Part shown: positions 58,589 to 64,000 of the stretch, in pieces
Numbering within the stretch: position 1 is the first letter of the stretch
Layout of the letters: every line of letters starts with the position of its first letter
NCBI RefSeq assembly: GCF_000737195.2
Contig: NZ_JALM01000009.1
Location: 248,001 to 312,000 of the forward strand
Reading direction: 5' to 3'
Length of the DNA: 64,000 nucleotides
From: Sciscionella sediminilitoris
Lineage (GTDB): Bacteria; Actinomycetota; Actinomycetes; Mycobacteriales; Pseudonocardiaceae
Program-made: the position numbers and the translations under genes
Notes under the pieces: generated by a model
Told to the model about the DNA's origin: nothing
The model's input: the letters and a program-made list of their open reading frames with translations, nothing else
The model's database searches: none

Positions 58589-59434
58589 ATGGACAGTCCA
58601 GGTGGAACGGCGCTGCTCGCCGGTCGGCGGGTGGCCCGGGTCGGGTTCGGCGCGATGCAGCTGGGTGCGCAGGACGCCGAGGTACTGCACAAGGCGGTGG
58701 ACCACGGGGTGAACCACATCGACACCGCCGAGTTCTACGGCGATGGTGCGGTCAACGCGCTGATCCGCACGGCATTGCATCCGTATCCCGAGGATCTGGT
58801 GCTGGTGAGCAAGGTCGGTGCGGAACATCGCGGTGATCTCGTTTCGGCGCAGAAGCCGGAGCAGTTGCGCGCGGGCGTGGAGGCCAACCTCGCCAGTCTG
58901 GGCATCGAGCAGTTGCCCGTGGTGAATCTGCGCCGGATGGATGTGTGGCCCGGCGTGGTCGCCGAGGGGGATCAGCGGGTGGACATCGAGGACCAGCTCG
59001 CCGAACTCATCGCCCTGCGCACGGAGGGGAAGATCGGCGCGATCGGGCTCAGTGCCGTGGACGCCGAACGGCTGCGCGCCGCCCTTCCGGCCGGAATCGC
59101 CTGCGTGCAGAACGCGCACAGTCTGCTGTACCGGGAGAGCGCCGAACTACTGCGGATCTGCCGGGAGAACGAAATCCCGTGGGTGCCGTTCTTCCCGCTC
59201 GGCTCCGCGTTTCCCGGTCAGCCGAAGGTCACCGAGCATCCCGAGGTGCGGGCTGTGGCCACCGAACTCGGCGCGACCCCGGCGCAGATCGCCCTCGCCT
59301 GGCTGCTCGCCGAGTACGAGAACACCCTGCTCATCCCGGGCACCGCGAACCCCGCACACCTGGAGGCGAATCTGGCTGCCGGGAAGATCCGGCTGGACGC
59401 GGCCACCTTCGCGCGCCTGGACGGGCTCGACTAG
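58589..59434 (+). CDS. Aldo/keto reductase
   Basis: 281 residues, (beta/alpha)8 barrel. NHIDTAEFYGDGAVN (about 42-56) holds the catalytic Asp and Tyr, LVSKVG (about 72-77) the Lys, and the NADP-binding end reads LIPGTANPAHLEAN. The expected catalytic His segment (VNLRRMD) has Arg instead of His, as in some AKR subgroups. It reduces aldehydes or ketones with NADPH. Expression is probably controlled through the duplicated palindromes upstream. Confidence 0.92.
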   Translation: MDSPGGTALLAGRRVARVGFGAMQLGAQDAEVLHKAVDHGVNHIDTAEFYGDGAVNALIRTALHPYPEDLVLVSKVGAEHRGDLVSAQKPEQLRAGVEANLASLGIEQLPVVNLRRMDVWPGVVAEGDQRVDIEDQLAELIALRTEGKIGAIGLSAVDAERLRAALPAGIACVQNAHSLLYRESAELLRICRENEIPWVPFFPLGSAFPGQPKVTEHPEVRAVATELGATPAQIALAWLLAEYENTLLIPGTANPAHLEANLAAGKIRLDAATFARLDGLD

Positions 59435-59706
59435 CGCATCATCGGATGCGTGGCGAGCGGGGTGACCTCGATGTCTGCGTAGGGAAAGACCGGCAGCTCG
59501 GCGAGCACCGTGGCGAGCGTGTCGGCATCGGGGGTGGACCAGATGCCGACATTGCCGCGGCGCCCGGGAACGCGCCAGAACCGTTGGATCGTGCCGTCCG
59601 CGAGCAGCTCACGGCCACGGGCGCGTTCCCGCTCGATCAGGTCGGCGCGCTCCTTCTCGGGCAACTCGTAGGCGCGCGAGGCATCGACGCGGACCAGGAA
59701 CTCCAT
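59431..59706 (-). CDS. Muconolactone delta-isomerase family protein
   Basis: 91 residues beginning MEFLVRVDAS and containing ERARGRELLADGTIQRFWRVPGR (about 26-48) and LPVFPYADIEVTPLATHP near the end, the family pattern for muconolactone isomerase and YciI-like relatives. No other catechol-pathway genes are nearby, so the real substrate is uncertain. It lies downstream of the quinone-oxidoreductase-like gene in the same orientation. A large dyad covers its ribosome binding site. Confidence 0.88.
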   Translation of the reverse strand: MEFLVRVDASRAYELPEKERADLIERERARGRELLADGTIQRFWRVPGRRGNVGIWSTPDADTLATVLAELPVFPYADIEVTPLATHPMMR

Positions 59707-59714
59707 GCGGACTC

Positions 59715-59745
59715 CTCCTTCGATATTCGACGAACATCGAAGGAG
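59715..59745. promoter_or_regulatory. 31-bp near-perfect dyad over a ribosome binding site
   Basis: Arms CTCCTTCGATATTCG (59715-59729) and CGAACATCGAAGGAG (59731-59745) pair with one mismatch around a single central base. On the minus strand the left arm supplies GAAGGAG, part of the ribosome binding site of the muconolactone isomerase-like gene. It may act as a DNA operator or as an RNA hairpin blocking translation. Confidence 0.65.
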
Positions 59746-59746
59746 T

Positions 59747-60769
59747 CTACGCTTCCGTTGCGGGCACCACCGAGATGAGCACCTTCCCGACGAAGCCCTG
59801 CTCCAGTGCGGCGTGCGCGGCCGGGGCCTCGGTGAGCTCGTAGCGTCCGAGCGGCAGCCCGTGCTCGGTGCCGACGCCCATGACCCCGTCCGCGACGGCG
59901 GCGGTGACCGCGGCGAGCGCGTCCTCCTTCGCGGCGGTGTCGACCGTGTAGGTGTAGGTGAAGCCCAGCCGGGCGTTCTTGACGAGCAGCTCCAGCGAGG
60001 GGATCGGGAGCAGTTCATCCGGCCGGAAGGTGTAGACGTTGATGCTGCCGCCGTTCGCGAGCACCGCGGTGTCCGTGGCGAGATTGGCCGCGAGATCCAC
60101 CTCGACGATGCGGTGCACGCCATCGGGGGCGAGCTCGGCGATGCGCGCGGGCACATCCTCGGCGCGGTAGTCGATCACGTGGTGGGCCCCGGCGGCCGCG
60201 GCGAGCCGGGCCTTGTCCTTGCTGCTGACCGTGCTGAGCACGTGCGCGCCCGCCCACCTGGCCAGCTGGATCGCGGCGTGCCCGACCGCGCCCGCCCCGC
60301 CGTGCACCAGGACCGTGGTCCCGGCCAGCACGCCGGGGGCGAGCCGGTGCGTCCCCGAGGTGAGCGCGTGGTGCGCGGTCAGCGCGGGAATGCCGAGTGA
60401 GGCGCCGAGTTCGAAGCTCGCCCCGTCCGGCAGCGGAATCACGTGTTCCGCGGGCAGGACGACGTACTCCGCCGCGGTGCCCGCCGGCCTGCCGAACGCC
60501 GCATCCCAGAGCCACACCCGCTGCCCGGCTTCGAATCCGGTCACATCCGCGGCGATCGCGTCCACCACGCCCGCACCGTCCTGATGGGGGATCTGCTCGG
60601 CGAACTTCATCCCCGAGGACTGGCCGCTGCGGCTGCGCAGGTCGGTGGGGTTCACCCCGGACACGTGTACCCGTACCCGGACATGGCCCGCGGGCACATC
60701 CGGAACGGGCCGTTCGGCGAGCCGGAGTACTTCGGGACCGCCCGTGCGTTCGTGGACGACCGCGCGCAT
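59747..60769 (-). CDS. Zinc-independent NADPH:quinone reductase-like oxidoreductase (MDR family)
   Basis: 340 residues. The GroES-like N-terminal part (VRVRVHVSGVNPTDLRSRSG, about 29-48) lacks structural zinc cysteines. The Rossmann part has VLVHGGAGAVGHAAIQLA (about 152-169). This fits the quinone oxidoreductase / enoyl reductase branch of medium-chain dehydrogenases. It probably forms a transcript with the downstream isomerase-like gene. Confidence 0.92.
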   Translation of the reverse strand: MRAVVHERTGGPEVLRLAERPVPDVPAGHVRVRVHVSGVNPTDLRSRSGQSSGMKFAEQIPHQDGAGVVDAIAADVTGFEAGQRVWLWDAAFGRPAGTAAEYVVLPAEHVIPLPDGASFELGASLGIPALTAHHALTSGTHRLAPGVLAGTTVLVHGGAGAVGHAAIQLARWAGAHVLSTVSSKDKARLAAAAGAHHVIDYRAEDVPARIAELAPDGVHRIVEVDLAANLATDTAVLANGGSINVYTFRPDELLPIPSLELLVKNARLGFTYTYTVDTAAKEDALAAVTAAVADGVMGVGTEHGLPLGRYELTEAPAAHAALEQGFVGKVLISVVPATEA

Positions 60770-60811
60770 GAAACACCTCTTCCGTCAGGGGGGGGCAACG
60801 GAAGAGGTAAC

Positions 60812-61291
60812 TCAGCGTGTACCGGTTTCATTCCTCGCCAGCCCGGCGATGGCCTGCTCGATCCCCTTTCGGTCATAACCGTTGGTGGGCATGGTCGCCG
60901 CGTGCGCGTGGCGGACGATCCCGCTCCGGTCGATCAGCAGGCTCCCGGACTGCTGGAGGGTGCCGAACACCTTCTTCGGCAGCCCGACCGCCTCGTGCGG
61001 GGTGCCGCGCCTTCCGGTGACCACGGGGAACGGTGGCTTGCGTTTCGCCCGCCAGGCACCGGCTTCGGTACGGCCCTCGGGCACCACGAGCAGGACGCGC
61101 ACGCCCGCGGCGCTCAGCTCGTCCGCGCGCCCGGCGAGGTCCTTGACGTGCCGGTTGCATACCGGGCAGGTGGTCGAGCGCAGGAAGTAGAGCAGCACGT
61201 TCTCGGTGCCCTGGAAGTCGGTGAGGTGTACAGGTTTTCCTTCGGTGTTCTCGAGTTCGAGGGCCGGGGCGGTGGATCCGGTTTCCAGCAC
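60812..61291 (-). CDS. Peroxiredoxin-like (AhpC/TSA, BCP-type) thioredoxin-fold protein
   Basis: 159 residues from GTG 61291 with GAAGGAG upstream; the longer frame runs back through the sigma factor gene and is a shadow. STTCPVCNRH (about 39-48) gives a CxxC in the peroxidatic position, after LTDFQGTENVLLYFLR. C-terminal residues match redoxin-domain proteins. It probably reduces peroxides or disulfides. It lies 14 bp downstream of the ECF sigma factor gene, so the two may respond to oxidative stress together. Confidence 0.88.
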   Translation of the reverse strand: MLETGSTAPALELENTEGKPVHLTDFQGTENVLLYFLRSTTCPVCNRHVKDLAGRADELSAAGVRVLLVVPEGRTEAGAWRAKRKPPFPVVTGRRGTPHEAVGLPKKVFGTLQQSGSLLIDRSGIVRHAHAATMPTNGYDRKGIEQAIAGLARNETGTR

Positions 61292-61305
61292 GGGTTTCTC
61301 CTTCG

Positions 61306-61854
61306 TCAGTCGTGGTGTGGCAGGCCCGGGTCCTGCAGTCGTTCCCGCACCGCGGCCCGTGCGCGGTGCAGCCGGGATTTCATCGCGGGCGTGCTCAGTC
61401 CGAGTGCGGCGGCGACCGCGTGGCCCGGATAGCCCTGGACGTCCCGCATGATCAGCACGCGGCGCTGTTCGGCGGGCAGCTCGGCGACCGCGGCGGCCAC
61501 CCGCTGTGCCTCCAGCCGGTGCAGGACGTCCTCCTCCGCCGACATGCGGGTTTCCGGGCCGGAAAGCTCCTCGGCGCGCCATGCCCGGCGCGCCCGGCGC
61601 AGGCATTCGTTGCGCACGATCCGGAACATCCACGAGGCGAGCGCACCGGTCGCGCGCAGCGAGCCGATCTTGCGGTACAGGATGATCAGCGCTTCCTGCG
61701 CGGAATCCTCCGCGTCCTCGGGGGATGCGCACAGCGTGCGCGCGAACCGGTGCACGTGCGGATGCGAGCCCGAAACCAGGGTGCTGATAGCGGCGGGGTC
61801 CCCGTCCTGCGCGGCGGCGATCAGCGATTCCCTCGGCCAGCCCGGTTCGGCCAT
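61306..61854 (-). CDS. ECF-family RNA polymerase sigma factor
   Basis: About 182 residues from ATG 61854; a GTG at 61863 is an alternative. Region 2 (VHRFARTLCASPEDAEDSAQEALIILYRKIGSLR ... WMFRIVRNECLR) and region 4 (LPAEQRRVLIMRDVQGYPGHAVAAALGLSTPAMKSRLHRARAAVRE) are clear. No anti-sigma gene is adjacent; the next gene on the strand is the peroxiredoxin, a possible redox link. Confidence 0.93.
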   Translation of the reverse strand: MAEPGWPRESLIAAAQDGDPAAISTLVSGSHPHVHRFARTLCASPEDAEDSAQEALIILYRKIGSLRATGALASWMFRIVRNECLRRARRAWRAEELSGPETRMSAEEDVLHRLEAQRVAAAVAELPAEQRRVLIMRDVQGYPGHAVAAALGLSTPAMKSRLHRARAAVRERLQDPGLPHHD

Positions 61855-61928
61855 GGCGTGCACCTCCTCTCTCCTTCAGTGCCGGTGTGTTCCGGCCCCT
61901 ATAAGAGTCCGCGCGGGGGAGAAAGGAT

Positions 61929-62990
61929 TCAGCTCAGTTCCCGGTTCAGGGTGGTCGGAGTGGCCAGCAGGGCCCTGATGTGCGCGAAGAAGGCTTCGCC
62001 GTCCACATCCTCGATCACCGTGGCATTGGGTTCCATCCCGTGTACGCCCCAGGACATGGCCGCGTAACCGCGGGTGAGTTCGCCCGCCGTCTCCACGTCC
62101 ACGTGGTACCGGGCGCTGCGGGTGACCAGTTCGGGATGCAGCAATACGGCCGCGGTCAGCGAATCGGGATGGGTGGTGCCGTCGATGCCCACGCTGCGAT
62201 CGAATTCCAGGGTGGTGGCGCAGATCCGGTCGAAGAACCGGGAGAGCGGGGTGCCGAGCGCGGCGAGCTCGTCGAGCCTGGGCTGATCGAACACCGCGCG
62301 TTCCAGGGTGAGCGGGGCCCAGGGCACGACCACGATCTCGAATCCCGCGGCGAACACGGTCTTCGCCGCCTCGGGATCGACATAGAAATTGAACTCGGCG
62401 GCCGCGGTGATGTTGCCGCGACCGTTGTTGGATCCGCCCATCACGTACAGGGTCCGGACATTGCCCGCGAATTCCGGATCCTTGATCGCCGCGGTGGCGA
62501 TGTTGGTCAGCGGCCCGATCGCGAGGATCGCCAGTTCGCCCTGGTGCTCGGCGGCCAGCCGGATCAGCGCGTCCACCGCATGTTCACTGCTCGGCTCGTG
62601 CCCGCTCAGATCCATGCGCAGGCCACCGGCCCCGTCCCCGTGCACGTTCTCCGCGCCCTCCCAGGGGCGCACCAGCGGGCGGCGGCAGCCGAGGTGGATC
62701 GGGACCTCGCCGAGCCGCCCGGCCACATTGGCGGTCAGATAGGCATTGCGCACCTGGTGCTCGAACCCGACATTGCCCGCGACCATGGTCACCGCGCGCA
62801 GTTCCGCCGCCGGATCGAGCAGCCCGGTCAGCAGCGCGACACAGTCGTCCTGCGCGGTATCGGTGTCGATCACCAGCGGGGTCACGGATTCCGCCGAGCA
62901 GTACGGGCAGGATTGTTCCCCGGCGAACCGGCCGCACTCCGGGCAGACCGAGGACAGCCAGCACGCCGGGTCGCCACCTTCTTCGGTCAT
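61929..62990 (-). CDS. Nucleoside hydrolase with N-terminal zinc ribbon
   Basis: 353 residues. Residues 16-31 hold two Cys pairs (CPEC and CPYC), a zinc ribbon not usual in this family. The hydrolase domain starts at IDTDTAQDDCVAL (about 41-53), matching the DTDxxxDD calcium and ribose-binding motif. VMGGSNNGRGN (about 188-198) and a distal His/Asp (IDGTTHPDSLTA) complete it. It cleaves N-glycosidic bonds of nucleosides, and the ribbon may bind a partner or nucleic acid. The start has no competing upstream frame. Confidence 0.92.
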   Translation of the reverse strand: MTEEGGDPACWLSSVCPECGRFAGEQSCPYCSAESVTPLVIDTDTAQDDCVALLTGLLDPAAELRAVTMVAGNVGFEHQVRNAYLTANVAGRLGEVPIHLGCRRPLVRPWEGAENVHGDGAGGLRMDLSGHEPSSEHAVDALIRLAAEHQGELAILAIGPLTNIATAAIKDPEFAGNVRTLYVMGGSNNGRGNITAAAEFNFYVDPEAAKTVFAAGFEIVVVPWAPLTLERAVFDQPRLDELAALGTPLSRFFDRICATTLEFDRSVGIDGTTHPDSLTAAVLLHPELVTRSARYHVDVETAGELTRGYAAMSWGVHGMEPNATVIEDVDGEAFFAHIRALLATPTTLNRELS

Positions 62991-63117
62991 GACCCGAGCC
63001 TAGTGGTGCTGAGCTGCCGCTATCCACCGAACTTGTCGGCCGACCCGATCTTTGTGTTTCCCCGCGCCCGCGCACTGCGCCTAGCGTCGGTGGCACGACA
63101 ACGAGAGAGGGAGAAAC

Positions 63118-63873
63118 ATGACTGAGCACACGCTTCGGGACAAGGTCGCGGTCGTCGCCGGGGGAGCGAAGAACCTCGGCGGGCTGATCAGCACCAGTTT
63201 CGCCGAGCAGGGCGCGAACCTGGTGATCCACTACCACGGGGACGCCTCGGCGGTGGACGCGGAGAAGACCGCGGAAGCCGTGCGCGCGGCGGGTTCGAAG
63301 GCCATCACGGTGCAGGGCGACCTCACCAAGGTCGGCGATGTGCGCCGGCTGTTCGACGCCGCGGTTGACGAGTTCTCCGGGGTGGATGTCGCGGTGAACA
63401 CCACCGGGATGGTGCTGCGCAAGCCGATCCTGGAGACCACCGAGCAGGAGTACGACACCATGCTGGCGATCAACGCCAAGGCCGCGTACTTCTTCCTGCA
63501 GGAGGCCGGGCGCCGGATCAACGACAACGGCAAGATCATCAGCCTGGTGACCTCGCTGCTCGCCGCCTACACCGACGGCTACTCCACCTACGCGGGCGGC
63601 AAGGCCCCGCTGGAGCACTTCACCAGGGCCGCGTCCAAGGAGTTCGCCGAGCGCGGCATCTCGGTCACCAACATCGCGCCCGGACCGATGGACACGCCGT
63701 TCTTCTACCCGCAGGAAACCCCGGAACGCGTAGAATTCCACAAGTCCCAGGCGCTCGGAAACCAGCTGACCCAGATCGAGGACATCGCCGCGCTGACCAG
63801 GTTCCTCGCCACCGAGGGCTGGTGGATCACCGGGCAGACCATCTTCGCCAACGGCGGCTACACCACCCGCTGA
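63118..63873 (+). CDS. Short-chain dehydrogenase/reductase
   Basis: 251 residues, classical SDR. The cofactor loop is VVAGGAKNLGG (about 12-22), variant GGxxxxGG instead of TGxxxGIG. NTTG is in the NNAG position, and the catalytic Ser (ISLVTSLLAAY) and Tyr-x3-Lys (TYAGGKAPLEHF) follow, with a C-terminal GQTIFANGGYTTR. The substrate is unknown. It has a good ribosome binding site (GAGAGGGAG) and is followed by a SnoaL-like gene 16 bp later, probably in one operon. Confidence 0.92.
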   Translation: MTEHTLRDKVAVVAGGAKNLGGLISTSFAEQGANLVIHYHGDASAVDAEKTAEAVRAAGSKAITVQGDLTKVGDVRRLFDAAVDEFSGVDVAVNTTGMVLRKPILETTEQEYDTMLAINAKAAYFFLQEAGRRINDNGKIISLVTSLLAAYTDGYSTYAGGKAPLEHFTRAASKEFAERGISVTNIAPGPMDTPFFYPQETPERVEFHKSQALGNQLTQIEDIAALTRFLATEGWWITGQTIFANGGYTTR

Positions 63874-63889
63874 TTCCAGGGAGGGAACC

Positions 63890-64000
63890 ATGACAGTGCA
63901 ACCGAGTGAACCGACCGTACGGGCCTTCGTCGAGGCCATCAACTCCGGTGACCGTGCCGCGTTCGACGCGCTGCTGGGTGCGGGTGCCACGATGTCCGAT
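63890..64000 (+). CDS. SnoaL/NTF2-like protein (3' partial)
   Basis: Only the first 37 codons are in the window. The start MTVQPSEPTVRAFVEAINSG with DRAAFDALLGAGATMSD is typical of nuclear-transport-factor-2-like (SnoaL) proteins of about 120-140 residues. GGGAGG precedes the ATG. Function cannot be judged from the fragment. Confidence 0.7.
   Translation, partial: MTVQPSEPTVRAFVEAINSGDRAAFDALLGAGATMSD

Overview
The window is GC-rich throughout, codes densely on both strands and has many GTG starts and ATGA overlaps. It carries a mycothiol-era actinobacterial gene set: a resuscitation-promoting-factor-like transglycosylase with LysM, an ECF sigma factor, and many TetR/MarR/XRE regulators. A filamentous actinomycete (Pseudonocardiaceae-like) is most likely. 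This is an inference from gene content, and the genus cannot be fixed from the sequence alone. Both ends cut genes: an NRPS on the left and a SnoaL-like protein on the right.

1-28.3 kb is a biosynthetic gene cluster. It starts with the C-terminal three modules of an NRPS (A-PCP-C-A-PCP-C-A-PCP-TE), an MbtH protein, a FabG-type ketoreductase and two accessory genes. A divergent block follows: an ACP on the minus strand, and on the plus strand a highly reducing type II PKS operon of two complete ketosynthases, two degenerate ketosynthase-like proteins, an alpha/beta hydrolase, a double-hotdog protein, two small dehydratase-type hotdog proteins and a DsbA/HCCA-isomerase-like protein. Regulators come next (a TrmB-LuxR type protein, then an XRE and ImmA/IrrE protease pair). 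A minus-strand operon holds an extended-SDR oxidoreductase and an unusual KS-ACP-alpha-oxoamine synthase fusion. A TetR with a clear operator and a MAB_1171c-like membrane protein close the cluster.

My model is inferred. The type II enzymes build a polyunsaturated acyl chain on the ACP. The isomerase and the SDR may re-shape it, possibly into a benzenoid (cinnamoyl-like) group. The NRPS adds amino acids ending in a predicted Val, then a basic diamino acid, then Asn/Asp, and the TE releases the product. The KS-ACP-oxoamine synthase would make an alpha-aminoketone or pyrrole-type unit from a PKS chain plus an amino acid. How it joins the rest is not visible.

28.3-47.3 kb holds metabolic and regulatory genes: a dicarboxylate carrier, a D-cysteine desulfhydrase and Asp/Glu racemase pair, a P450 with a striking repeat array at its promoter, a PhyH dioxygenase, a sugar ABC importer without an ATPase, TetR and MarR genes, an amidohydrolase, an esterase/ArsR/MFS block sharing one operator sequence, and a secreted GH63-type glycosidase.

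47.3-57.5 kb looks like an N-acyl/D-amino-acid uptake and salvage locus: an amino-acid ABC importer, an N-acyl-D-amino-acid deacylase, a class A beta-lactamase-like serine hydrolase, an LysM transglycosylase, a DAP-decarboxylase-like enzyme and an RpiR regulator. It ends at a 166-bp MITE-like element. 57.5-64 kb carries a secreted lipase, an aldo-keto reductase behind duplicated operators, redox enzymes, an ECF sigma factor, a zinc-ribbon nucleoside hydrolase and an SDR.
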